A DNA stretch of 7,946 bases from Nitrososphaerales archaeon TH5895 (GTDB taxonomy: Archaea > Thermoproteota > Nitrososphaeria > Nitrososphaerales > Nitrososphaeraceae). Positions within the stretch are counted from its first letter, which is position 1. Each line of letters opens with the position of its first letter. The DNA is taken from contig JAATVS010000638.1 of the NCBI GenBank assembly GCA_014523695.1, positions 1 through 7,946 of the forward strand, written 5' to 3'. The notes below the pieces were generated by a model. The model ran no database searches. It was given only the letters and a program-made list of their open reading frames with translations, and was not told where the DNA came from. This document shows positions 1 to 6,407 of this stretch, in pieces. A program made the position numbers and the translations under genes.

Positions 1-276
1 GATCAAGTCATAATCTATGTGTGGTTGTATCTCCTCAGTATTAGGTTTGAAAAATGATACTTTCAACTGAGTCTGTTCATTAGGTTTAATTGGAAATGGG
101 GAAGGTTCAAGTTTTACAGTTATACTTTCTCCATCAGTAAGTTTTGCCAATGAAGACGAAGAATTAGAGGTATTTTGTGCAAGAACAGAAGTGCTGACGG
201 TATCGATTGTGGATGCTGCAAATAGTATGATCACGATAGCTGCAATAAGCGTAACCCCAATCGAAAGGAATTTCAT
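1..276 (-). CDS. Exported protein, N-terminal part (gene runs off the left edge)
   Basis: The frame from the ATG at 276 stays open for all 92 codons to the window edge, so the C-terminus is missing. Residues 4-33 form a hydrophobic export signal ending in V-L-A-Q (cleavage probably around residue 33), followed by a short Asn/Ser-rich linker (35-43). The visible mature part (about 50-92) alternates polar and hydrophobic residues (S-I-T-V-K-L, Q-L-K-V-S-F) and ends in a Q-P-H-I-D-Y-D segment, as expected of a small beta-sandwich domain. From memory, exported thaumarchaeal proteins with a similar 'VxPHVDYDF' stretch exist and resemble YtkA/copper-binding-type folds; I cannot verify that here. 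A TATA-like box at 304-311 supports this start with a leader of about five bases. Function unknown; it acts outside the membrane or anchored to it. Confidence 0.8.
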   Translation of the reverse strand, partial: MKFLSIGVTLIAAIVIILFAASTIDTVSTSVLAQNTSNSSSSLAKLTDGESITVKLEPSPFPIKPNEQTQLKVSFFKPNTEEIQPHIDYDLI

Positions 277-303
277 TATTATGACACAAGTCGATTATAG
301 ACA

Positions 304-311
304 AATATAAA
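304..311 (-). promoter_or_regulatory. TATA-like box for the exported protein at 276
   Basis: The minus strand reads TTTATATT. Its centre is about 31 bases before the ATG at 276, so initiation 26 bases downstream would give a leader of about five bases. This is inference from the archaeal TATA-to-start distance. Confidence 0.5.
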
Positions 312-441
312 GCATTATTCTTACTGAGATATAGTTGTAGAAATAACTTGATGCCCTATCATCAGCCTATCTCATTAATAATATTTTAATACTTTCATGC
401 TCAGGGCCTTATGAGATAAAAATTAGTAAGTAACTGAATAA

Positions 442-663
442 CTACGGATTACCTAACCGCTTTCGTAGAACCGATCTGAGAATTTCATCTTTCATAACAT
501 CCACTGGTCGAGTGATAGAAGCAGGCTGGCTTTGTTTAATCAAGCCCCTTGGAATTGAGTTAGGAAAATAAACTCCCCAGCGCCGCAACAGTTGCAATTT
601 CTCTTGACTTCCACGTTTGACTATAGATACCTCGAAAAGAAAATTCGATAAGATGACGAGCAA
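442..663 (-). CDS. Doubtful 73-residue ORF just downstream of the P450
   Basis: This ORF would have to start at TTG (661-663); the only internal ATG is codon 57. It lies in the same frame as the P450, 12 bases after the P450 TGA. The protein is basic (for example R-R-W-G-V-Y and R-S-V-L-R-K-R-L), with no membrane segment or motif I recognise. Against it: a minus-strand T-rich run (634-643) falls inside it and would suit a P450 terminator, and there is no ribosome binding site or own promoter. It could be a small real gene, a decayed fragment, or a chance open frame. Confidence 0.25.
   Translation of the reverse strand: MLVILSNFLFEVSIVKRGSQEKLQLLRRWGVYFPNSIPRGLIKQSQPASITRPVDVMKDEILRSVLRKRLGNP
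634..643 (-). terminator. Possible T-rich terminator after the P450
   Basis: About 33 bases past the P450 stop, the minus strand carries an ATTTTCTTTTC run flanked by short TCGAA/TTCGA inverted arms. Archaeal RNA polymerase commonly terminates at such T-rich runs. The call depends on the 73-residue ORF around it not being a real gene. Confidence 0.35.
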
Positions 664-675
664 ACAATGAATATA

Positions 676-2103
676 TCAATTGTTGGATCTTTCTTTTCTT
701 TGTTCCAGTTTCATACGCATACCATATTTAGGACGTAATGTAATGAGGGGTTGTAATCCAACTCTGTGTACTGGATCATGATGCATCTTCCACTGATGGT
801 ATATCATCGCTAGAAGCAATATTCCTTCCATCCAGGCAAATGACTCACCTATGCATCCTCTGATTCCGCCTCCAAACGGAAAATAGCTAAACCTAGGAAG
901 CTGTAACATTGTCTCCTTGCTCCAGCGATCTGGATAAAAAATATCAGGGTCAGAATAGTAACGTGGATTACGATGCATTACATATTGACTCATGAAAATG
1001 ACTGAGCCAGCAGGTATGACGTATTTGCTCACTTTATAGTCATTTATAGCCTGTCGTCCTATGCCCCATACTGGGGGATAAAGCCTCATAGATTCTCTAA
1101 AGACCTTTTCAGTGTATTCTAGTTTTGGAACATCCTCAATAGTTGGAATTCTACTATTGTAGCTGCTGTTACCTTTATCGGCATCACCATCACCAAGTAC
1201 AGAACACAACTCCTCGTACATTTTATCTTCTACAGTTGGATTCTGTGATAACAGATAAAATGTCCATGTAAGTGCATTGGCCGTTGTTTCATGGCCTGCC
1301 AGAAAAATGGTCATTACTTCATCTCTCAATTGTGTATCATTCATACGTTTGATTCCAGCTTCTGTATCTTGTGCTTGAAGTAGAGTATACAGTAGGTCTC
1401 CCTCCGCCACACGTACACCTCTACTCTCGTTATTTCTATGTTCTTTTATCATATTATAGACTATAGAATCCAATGACATTTTGGCACGTTGGAAGCCCTT
1501 ATTGATTGGCAGAATAGGTATTTTTTCAATAAGCTCGCCAAATGGCATTTGCAGACGATTAAAGTATTCCATGCAAACCAAGAGCGCATTACCAACTTCG
1601 TTGTCCTTTTCTAATTTAACGTCCGAGCCTAAGACGGCTTTGCTGATGATTGCCAATGTCACATGCATCATCTCTTTATGTATATCAAGTGTCATTCCAT
1701 CCTTCCACCTTTGACACATACGCTGTGCATAATCAGTCATTATCTGACCGTATGTCTCTATGAGATTAGGGTGGAATGCTGGTTGTATAATTCGTCTCTG
1801 GCGATCATGATATTTTCCCTCGCTAGTAACCAGCCCCTCTCCTAAGAGGCGCTTTGATACTCGTAGACCTCTACTCTTTATGAAATTCTTATAATTTCTA
1901 ATTAGTACATCTTCTATGTATTCGGGATCATTGAATAGATAGACATGCTGCCTTCCAAACTTAAAATGGGAGATATCACCATATGTATATGCTATCTTCA
2001 TCAAGGTTTTAATTGGATCTCGCATAAATTCACGTAATAACTTCTCAGGCAAGATCGAATGAGGGCCAGGAGGACGTTCTATGGAAGAAATAGACAATCT
2101 CAT
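676..2103 (-). CDS. Cytochrome P450 (heme-thiolate monooxygenase)
   Basis: A complete 475-residue P450, a normal length for the superfamily. The signature elements are all present in order: a proline-rich entry (P11-P12-G13-P14); a C-helix region E-G-K-Y-H-D-R-Q-R-R (95-104) followed by Q-P-A-F-H; the I-helix oxygen-activation motif A269-G-H-E-T-T274; the K-helix E337-S-M-R340 followed by L-Y-P-P; P391-D-R-W394; and the heme loop F410-G-G-G-I-R-G-C-I-G419 with C417 as thiolate ligand. No membrane anchor precedes the proline-rich segment, so it is probably soluble. It resembles the long-chain-type (CYP4/CYP102-like) bacterial and eukaryotic clade more than camphor-type P450s, judged only from motif wording. 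A polar stretch, G-D-G-D-A-D-K-G-N-S-S (about 305-318), looks like an insertion before the K-helix. No ferredoxin or reductase is adjacent, so the electron donor and substrate are unknown. The ATG at 2103 is supported by a TATA-like box about 33 bases upstream. Confidence 0.97.
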   Translation of the reverse strand: MRLSISSIERPPGPHSILPEKLLREFMRDPIKTLMKIAYTYGDISHFKFGRQHVYLFNDPEYIEDVLIRNYKNFIKSRGLRVSKRLLGEGLVTSEGKYHDRQRRIIQPAFHPNLIETYGQIMTDYAQRMCQRWKDGMTLDIHKEMMHVTLAIISKAVLGSDVKLEKDNEVGNALLVCMEYFNRLQMPFGELIEKIPILPINKGFQRAKMSLDSIVYNMIKEHRNNESRGVRVAEGDLLYTLLQAQDTEAGIKRMNDTQLRDEVMTIFLAGHETTANALTWTFYLLSQNPTVEDKMYEELCSVLGDGDADKGNSSYNSRIPTIEDVPKLEYTEKVFRESMRLYPPVWGIGRQAINDYKVSKYVIPAGSVIFMSQYVMHRNPRYYSDPDIFYPDRWSKETMLQLPRFSYFPFGGGIRGCIGESFAWMEGILLLAMIYHQWKMHHDPVHRVGLQPLITLRPKYGMRMKLEQRKERSNN

Positions 2104-2526
2104 TTTGTCTTTGTCCTAATTTGCTCCATAAGATATTAAACTTATCGTAAGAGTCCTTTACATCATCTAGATGCAATGAGAGATTATCGAACGTATACTT
2201 TGTACCTTTTGATGAGGCTGATATCTTCCCGCCAGGAAAGCAGCAGGGGGCTAGGGATGTTTTAGTAAGGTACATTACCAAAAACAATTCTTGGATACGA
2301 ATGGTACTAATTCCTTATGTACTCGATGGTCTAATTACAATCACATTATTCTTGTACAACGTTTGGACTCTGAGAGTAGGATTTGTAATATGAAAGATTA
2401 ATGATTACGTTATTGGCCTGATACACGAGCTCTATAGGTGTAAAAAAGTATTAGAGGTTGTATATGTACGGGAAGTATACTACAATATTAATGCATTTAA
2501 GTGTTCAAAATAGGGAGAGTGGTTCC
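2104..2526. other. Intergenic stretch between P450 and exported protein
   Basis: Besides the probable P450 promoter and the hairpin at its right end, I see no convincing gene. An open minus-strand frame (2045-2287) overlaps the P450 start in another frame and gives no recognisable protein. AT-rich, with no clear repeats. Confidence 0.5.
2133..2140 (-). promoter_or_regulatory. TATA-like box for the P450
   Basis: The minus strand reads TTTAATAT, centred about 33 bases before the P450 ATG. Transcription would start near 2110, giving a leader of only about seven bases. This is inference from spacing. Confidence 0.5.
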
Positions 2527-2540
2527 TTATTTCCACTCCC
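2513..2540 (-). terminator. Hairpin overlapping the stop of the exported protein at 2527
   Basis: The arms are GGGAGAGTGG (2513-2522) and CCACTCCC (2533-2540), pairing as eight base pairs with a two-base bulge around a ten-base loop. On the minus strand the hairpin spans the TAA (2527-2529) and is followed by a TATTTTG run. This suits a terminator or 3'-end stabiliser. Confidence 0.45.
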
Positions 2541-3027
2541 ACTCATTGGAGACAAATCTTGCTGTTTGGTCTATTTCGACATTAAATATTCCAAGTATGT
2601 TATTCAGAAAAGATAGTTCGCCTATAGAATCTGTACTGTAATCTGAGGCTCCATAAAATACTGATCTTCCCTCTTCGGTTACGTTTCCTTTCCCTATGAA
2701 CGTATAGTTCGCAGTTTCACTGCCATCTGCACTTGTTATTACTTCCTGTCCTAGGCCAAAAGTGATATTATCACCCATCGAGATACTAACAAAATCTCCG
2801 TTACTCGTAATTTCTATATTGCCTTTGAAAGTTCCATTAGCAGAATAAGAGATTTGCATCTCTCCAGGCCCCGTTTCAATCTGATCAGTAATGATGCCGC
2901 TCTCTTGAAAAAATGGTTCCACTAAACCTGTTTGGGCATACACGCTAACTACTCCAGTTACTGCGACTATAAAACTTAAGATTGTAACAATTAACCAAAT
3001 TGGACTGAAAGTACATCGATTCTTCAT
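2527..3027 (-). CDS. Exported beta-rich protein of unknown function
   Basis: 166 residues. Residues 10-31 form a hydrophobic export signal ending in V-Y-A-Q, with likely cleavage after A31. The mature part is Gly/Thr/Ser/Asn-rich with alternating beta-strand-like segments (M-Q-I-S-Y-S, G-N-I-E-I-T, F-V-S-I-S), four N-glycosylation sequons (N64, N87, N107, N115) and a C-terminal N-E-W-E-W-K. The pattern 'ANGTFKGNIE ... GQEV ... ANYTF ... WEWK' matches my memory of a family of uncharacterised exported archaeal proteins; the name and role are unknown to me. The domain looks complete, with no truncation. It is divergent from the exported protein at 3242 across a 214-base shared upstream region. 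The ATG at 3027 was chosen because it directly precedes the basic N-region of the signal. A minus-strand TATA-like TTATATATTAA lies about 100 bases upstream (3129-3139), which would imply a long leader, so the promoter is unsettled. Confidence 0.88.
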   Translation of the reverse strand: MKNRCTFSPIWLIVTILSFIVAVTGVVSVYAQTGLVEPFFQESGIITDQIETGPGEMQISYSANGTFKGNIEITSNGDFVSISMGDNITFGLGQEVITSADGSETANYTFIGKGNVTEEGRSVFYGASDYSTDSIGELSFLNNILGIFNVEIDQTARFVSNEWEWK

Positions 3028-3212
3028 GATCGTTAGGAATGGGCGGGATGAGTTTAGGGATCTACTTTTCGATTCCCAAATATCCTTAGTTCAGATAGAT
3101 GTCAGAAAGTGCTACTATGGAAGATAGTTAATATATAACACAATTTGCAAACTCGACTATCGAATACATATGGGAGGACCAGATTATGGATTACAAATGA
3201 TCACATAAAAGA

Positions 3213-3221
3213 TTTTTATAT
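3213..3221 (+). promoter_or_regulatory. TATA-like box for the exported protein at 3242 (leaderless)
   Basis: TTTTTATAT is centred 25 bases before the ATG at 3242 and preceded by AAAAG, which resembles a purine-rich TFB recognition element. Initiation at the usual distance falls on the ATG itself, so the mRNA is probably leaderless. Confidence 0.65.
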
Positions 3222-3241
3222 GTATCTCCATTAACTCCACT

Positions 3242-3595
3242 ATGATCAAAAATATTACAGCCACCTATTTGATCGGACTGTCTGTCACTTCTTTGGCTTT
3301 AGTGCTGTTTATCGTATTGCCATATGGTAATAGTGTGATAGCTCAACAACAACACAGTACTAATTCTAGTGAACACAATAATAGTACTGGGAACAACAAG
3401 ACTGTTACTATATCGCAGACCCCTGATAGACAGCAACAACAAAACCCACACTCTATGAGTATGAAAGGACCTAGCCCATTAGATTTTCAATTGAACCTGT
3501 CAGATAATGTAATTCTAATCAACCAGAGTATATCTATATGTTTATTTGTATGCCAACCAGACTTGGAATATAATATTCCAAGACTCGGAAAATAA
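3242..3595 (+). CDS. Small exported Gln/Asn-rich protein
   Basis: 117 residues. Residues 8-34 form an export signal or membrane anchor ending in S-V-I-A-Q-Q-Q. The next part (35-78) is low-complexity and rich in Gln, Asn, Ser and Thr, with clustered N-glycosylation sequons (around N41, N46, N47, N52, then N85 and N94). The C-terminus (79-117) is more ordered and carries two cysteines, C100 and C104, that could form a disulfide or bind metal. No family recognised. The last codons lie inside a near-perfect palindrome (3562-3582), and the ordered part is short, so the protein may be a truncated form of a longer one. The start is strongly supported by the leaderless promoter spacing. Probably surface-exposed. 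Confidence 0.8.
   Translation: MIKNITATYLIGLSVTSLALVLFIVLPYGNSVIAQQQHSTNSSEHNNSTGNNKTVTISQTPDRQQQQNPHSMSMKGPSPLDFQLNLSDNVILINQSISICLFVCQPDLEYNIPRLGK
3562..3582. repeat. Palindrome with 10-base arms in the end of the 3242 gene
   Basis: The arms CTTGGAATAT (3562-3571) and ATATTCCAAG (3573-3582) are exact reverse complements around a single A. The symmetry partly continues outside. It sits 11 bases before the TAA of the gene. It could be a protein-binding site or a 3'-end hairpin. Confidence 0.7.
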
Positions 3596-3608
3596 TAATC
3601 ATATATTC

Positions 3609-3613
3609 TTTTT
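3609..3613 (+). terminator. T-run after the 3242 gene
   Basis: A TTCTTTTTG run lies 14 bases past the TAA, and a second weak hairpin (arms ATCCTA 3626-3631 and TAGGAT 3640-3645) follows. A typical position for archaeal oligo-T termination. Confidence 0.4.
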
Positions 3614-3914
3614 GCATCAGTCTTGATCCTATTTTACGTTAGGATAATAGCAGTATTCCCTTTTTATATTATTAACTAATTAAGTGCCTTCGGCTATCGA
3701 TTTTTCCCAGTAACATCTGCTGATTCTGCAGTGCTGTTCCTGTGCCCCAATGATATCTATTAATGAGCCAACTTTATCAACATCATATGAAGGTATACCT
3801 ACTGCATGTTAGTAACAAAAACAAAAGCATAAGCCGCTGCTTGTGTGTGTGGAGGGAAGCTGCAGTCAGACAAATCCCTGTTACTAATTGTCGATTACTT
3901 GCGCTGTATCAATA

Positions 3915-4040
3915 ATGATGAGCACCCTTGCAATCATCATTTCCAATCATGCATTTGCTGCTAACTTCTCCAATTGCTACCCAGTATGGAGATCCGGACG
4001 ATTAATCCCCAACTGGCAACGCCTGCTGGGTACCCTTTGA
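3915..4040 (+). CDS. Mini-ORF resembling a signal peptide; possible remnant of an exported protein
   Basis: 41 codons from tandem ATGs at 3915 and 3918. The start, M-M-S-T-L-A-I-I-I-S-N-H-A-F-A-A-N, reads like the end of an export signal with an A-F-A cleavage site. The frame is open further upstream to a TTG at 3888, adding L-S-I-T-C-A-V-S-I, which extends the hydrophobic core. After the site only about 26 residues follow (including one Cys and W-R-S-G-R) before a TGA at 4038, two bases from the convergent sulfatase stop. It could be a tiny secreted peptide or, more likely, the broken 5' end of a gene overwritten at its 3' side. No promoter identified. Confidence 0.3.
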   Translation: MMSTLAIIISNHAFAANFSNCYPVWRSGRLIPNWQRLLGTL

Positions 4041-4041
4041 A

Positions 4042-5997
4042 CTATCCTTCAAATGCAATCTCGTCAGGTACTGAAAAGCCAAGGTACGCGAAGTCAGGAG
4101 GAATAATGTTTGACTGATTAGCATACTGATCATACGCCGTTATCAATTCCTTAGTGAGTGCTGGCTGTTCTTTTGATAGATCATTAGATTCTTGTGGATC
4201 TATACTTATGTCATATAAATGCCATTGGTTGTCTCCACCAAATTCTTTGGGGAGATTGATAGCCTTCCAATTCCCTTTGTAGACAGCTTCCACTCCAAGA
4301 TATTCCAGTGGTATAGTTTCGTTATCAGAGTGCAGATTAGCTAGATTATTTTGTTCTAAGAAAGGAAGCATCGATTTTCCTGCGAGAGGTTCGATTTTGT
4401 TCCCTTTGTAGGTATCAGGGTAAGTGGCGTTTGCATAGTTCAGAAACGTTGGTACTAAATCGTCTCCTGTGGCAAAGTCATTTACAATCTCACGGGTTTG
4501 GTTACCGCTGGGTAACTTCATCATGAATGGTACTCGAATCCCCCCTTCTGTTAATTGTCCTTTAAATCCTTTAAATGGAGTATTAGAGACTTGTGCCCAA
4601 CCAGGCCCGTAAGTGACAAGTGAATCCCAGTTACCCATGTTTGCTTCTGTGGTGTTGAGCGTTAAAAGGTACTTTTGTGCATCCGAACGTATATCTGGTG
4701 TGAGGTTAAGCTCCTCAACTTCTGCAGGTTCGCCCCCGTTATCTGACGCAAATATGATCAGAGTATTGTTATACTCTCCTATTTTCTTTAAATAATCCAG
4801 TACCTTGCCGATATTGTAGTCCATAGCTTGAGCAGTTGCTGCGTATACTTCCATTTTCTTTGATTCATTGCTCATTTCAGCTACTGTTAGTTGATCCCAA
4901 GGCTTCACTCCAGTTGCTCTTGGAGAAAGTTCTGCGCTTTCAGCAATTAAGCCTAGATTCTTTTGGTTATCTAAACGCTGCTCTCTGAGTTTATCCCATC
5001 CCATGTCGTATCGTCCTTCATTTGCACTCAGGTAATTAGCCGGGGCACCAAGTGGGAAATGGTTTGCTTGGAAAGCCAAGTAACCGAAAAAGGGCTTGTT
5101 ATCTCCATGGTTTTTAGCTATCATACCGATAATATCATCAGCATACAAATCACTTGAGTATTTTCCATTGGGATATGGCACTAATTGACTATTGTTGGCC
5201 CAGGTAACCTTGTACGCATCAATGGGGAATGTACCATTCCACATCGTCCCACCTCCATGTAGTAACGCGAAACTTTCCTCAAATCCTCGATTATATGGCC
5301 AGTTTTGTTGGTCATGTCCAAGATGCCATTTACCTGACAAATAAGTGTGATATCCCGAATCCCTGAGAATCTCCGCGACAGTCGCGACCCGATCATTTAG
5401 GTATGTTTCATATCCTGGCTTTCCTTTTTGATTAGGAGTCAGAATGAGATCCATAGTGCCCATCCCACTTTTATGTACATCAACTCCTGTCAAGAAAACA
5501 GAGCGCGTAGCAGAGCAGACTGGCATGACGTGGAAATTAGTGAATAGTAACGATTGGTTTGCAAATGCGTCCAAATTGGGCGCAATAATATCGCCTCCAT
5601 AGGGTTTCAGGTCTGACCAGCCAAAATCATCAGCAACAATCAACAAAATATTGGGCCTTTCACCTGTTACAATATTCCCTGATGGTGATGCTTGGTTAGA
5701 GCCTTGAGTGTCGTTAGCGGTGGTCAATAGTTGAGGTCTGGTTGTCGGTATCAAAGATTTCGCTTGATCGCCAAGTTGTCCTAAGACTCCACCTGATTGA
5801 TTACCCTTCTGATTACCGTCTGTGAGTTGTCCTACTGCCCCGCCTACTCTTTCTTTAGCTTGCTGGCCTATTTGAGCAATGGATGGTTGGATAAATTGAC
5901 TGCCAGTTACAAATGAGCTCAGAAGTAATGCTGCTGGAATTATGACTAAGAGTATTTTTCTGTCATAATGACCTTGTCGTTTCTCAGACAATAACAC
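4042..5997 (-). CDS. Exported arylsulfatase, formylglycine-dependent
   Basis: 651 residues. The enzyme hydrolyses sulfate esters, releasing sulfate and an alcohol or phenol. A hydrophobic export segment (14-41, ending S-I-A-Q) is followed by a linker (about 44-110) with a duplicated motif G-G-A-V-G-Q-L-T-D / G-G-V-L-G-Q-L-G-D (52-60 and 69-77). The sulfatase domain (about 114-620) has every expected active-site element: metal ligands D123-D124 in A-D-D-F-G-W; the site C161-S-A-T-R165 followed by L-T-G, whose Cys becomes formylglycine; G222-K223-W-H225-L-G; H313 in A-N-H-F-P-L; D419-N420-G-G; and K479 before E-G-G-I-R-V-P (482-490). The wording T-G-V-D-V-H-K-S-G-M-G-T-M and K-P-G-Y-E-T-Y-L-N-D-R matches the Pseudomonas aeruginosa AtsA type. 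The small C-terminal domain (about 560-620) includes W-H-L-Y-D-I-S-I-D-P-Q-E-S-N-D-L, typical of sulfatases. The start is GTG at 5997, with an in-frame TAG nine bases upstream; TTG at 5991 is the alternative. No maturase gene is nearby. There is no twin-arginine motif, so export appears Sec-like. Substrate unknown. Confidence 0.96.
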   Translation of the reverse strand: MLLSEKRQGHYDRKILLVIIPAALLLSSFVTGSQFIQPSIAQIGQQAKERVGGAVGQLTDGNQKGNQSGGVLGQLGDQAKSLIPTTRPQLLTTANDTQGSNQASPSGNIVTGERPNILLIVADDFGWSDLKPYGGDIIAPNLDAFANQSLLFTNFHVMPVCSATRSVFLTGVDVHKSGMGTMDLILTPNQKGKPGYETYLNDRVATVAEILRDSGYHTYLSGKWHLGHDQQNWPYNRGFEESFALLHGGGTMWNGTFPIDAYKVTWANNSQLVPYPNGKYSSDLYADDIIGMIAKNHGDNKPFFGYLAFQANHFPLGAPANYLSANEGRYDMGWDKLREQRLDNQKNLGLIAESAELSPRATGVKPWDQLTVAEMSNESKKMEVYAATAQAMDYNIGKVLDYLKKIGEYNNTLIIFASDNGGEPAEVEELNLTPDIRSDAQKYLLTLNTTEANMGNWDSLVTYGPGWAQVSNTPFKGFKGQLTEGGIRVPFMMKLPSGNQTREIVNDFATGDDLVPTFLNYANATYPDTYKGNKIEPLAGKSMLPFLEQNNLANLHSDNETIPLEYLGVEAVYKGNWKAINLPKEFGGDNQWHLYDISIDPQESNDLSKEQPALTKELITAYDQYANQSNIIPPDFAYLGFSVPDEIAFEG

Positions 5998-6012
5998 AAA
6001 ATGCTAGTAGTT

Positions 6013-6020
6013 GTATTTAT
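6013..6020 (-). promoter_or_regulatory. TATA-like box for the sulfatase
   Basis: The minus strand reads ATAAATAC, centred about 20 bases before the GTG start and 26 before the TTG at 5991. An alternative AAAATACG lies at 6032-6038 and would give a 13-base leader from the GTG. The spacing leaves open whether translation starts at GTG 5997 or TTG 5991. Confidence 0.4.
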
Positions 6021-6170
6021 GCTTGATCAGCGTATTTTGTGTACTTTGATTGATCGCTTACTTGAACTGCTGGAATCTTATTGGTTATATGATCTTATGG
6101 ATGATATGTTTCTCTATCCCCAGTTCGGGACTTCTGCTATTGAGCGGTGAATAATAGTGCTACTTTACGC

Positions 6171-6187
6171 AATTCTCAATGAGAATT
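6171..6187. promoter_or_regulatory. Palindrome, possible operator
   Basis: AATTCTCA and TGAGAATT are perfect inverted arms around a single A. The right arm touches a plus-strand TTTTATTAA that could be a TATA box, so a bound regulator would interfere with TBP/TFB. The 7-1-7-like symmetry and the GAGAAT half-site recall metal-dependent repressor sites (Fur family), but the arms are in the opposite order from the classic Fur box. Confidence 0.45.
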
Positions 6188-6200
6188 TTATTAAGGACGA

Positions 6201-6305
6201 ATGATGAATGATGGGAGTATTATGTATCAATATCTCTCAAACAAGAATATGGAGTTCGATTGTGCTCATTTGATGAAACGTAAGGAGTTAAGTTTGGCCT
6301 ACTAA
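6201..6305 (+). CDS. Possible 34-residue protein
   Basis: The ORF starts at tandem ATGs (6201, 6204) and ends at TAA 6303. It encodes a hydrophilic peptide with one Cys-Ala-His near the middle and a basic L-M-K-R-K-E-L segment; no family recognised. The TATA-like box at 6186-6194 would start transcription near 6216, which favours the internal ATG at 6222 (27 residues, starting M-Y-Q-Y-L-S-N-K). It sits just after the palindrome. It may be a regulated small protein or a chance frame. Confidence 0.25.
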   Translation: MMNDGSIMYQYLSNKNMEFDCAHLMKRKELSLAY

Positions 6306-6375
6306 CATAGTATCAAAGATTCTGCCTCGCGGTACCATAAAATAATGCTTTTGTAGCCTACATTTGACAAAGTAC

Positions 6376-6384
6376 TTTATTTAT
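6376..6384 (+). promoter_or_regulatory. TATA-like box for the 6408 gene (leaderless)
   Basis: TTTATTTAT is centred 28 bases before the ATG at 6408, so initiation would fall one or two bases before the start codon. Same arrangement as at 3213-3221. Confidence 0.6.
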
Positions 6385-6407
6385 CATGTAGACGAGATAT
6401 CGATAAA

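Larger units (their letters stand above)
3596..4041. other. Gap between exported protein and sulfatase gene ends
   Basis: The stretch holds the T-run and weak hairpin at its left and the mini-ORF at 3915-4040 at its right. Between them (about 3650-3880) I see no gene or RNA; a TTTTTATATTATTAA stretch (about 3661-3675) could be a TATA box, but no ORF starts at the right distance. Confidence 0.4.
5998..6407. other. Divergent upstream region of sulfatase and the 6408 gene
   Basis: The stretch holds the sulfatase promoter at its left, a 17-base palindrome (6171-6187) beside a possible TATA box (6186-6194), the 34-codon ORF at 6201-6305, and the promoter of the 6408 gene at its right. No other gene seen. 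Confidence 0.5.

Noticed and set aside
1481..1845. Plus-strand ORFs within the P450 gene
   Set aside because: They lie wholly antisense to a P450 with complete motifs.
2045..2287. 80-residue minus-strand ORF overlapping the P450 start
   Set aside because: It overlaps the certain P450 N-terminus in another frame, contains no recognisable motif, and the P450 promoter lies within it.
3170..3208. 12-codon ORF with a GGAGG nearby
   Set aside because: Too short, the purine-rich run is inside rather than before it, and it overlaps the promoter region of the 3242 gene.
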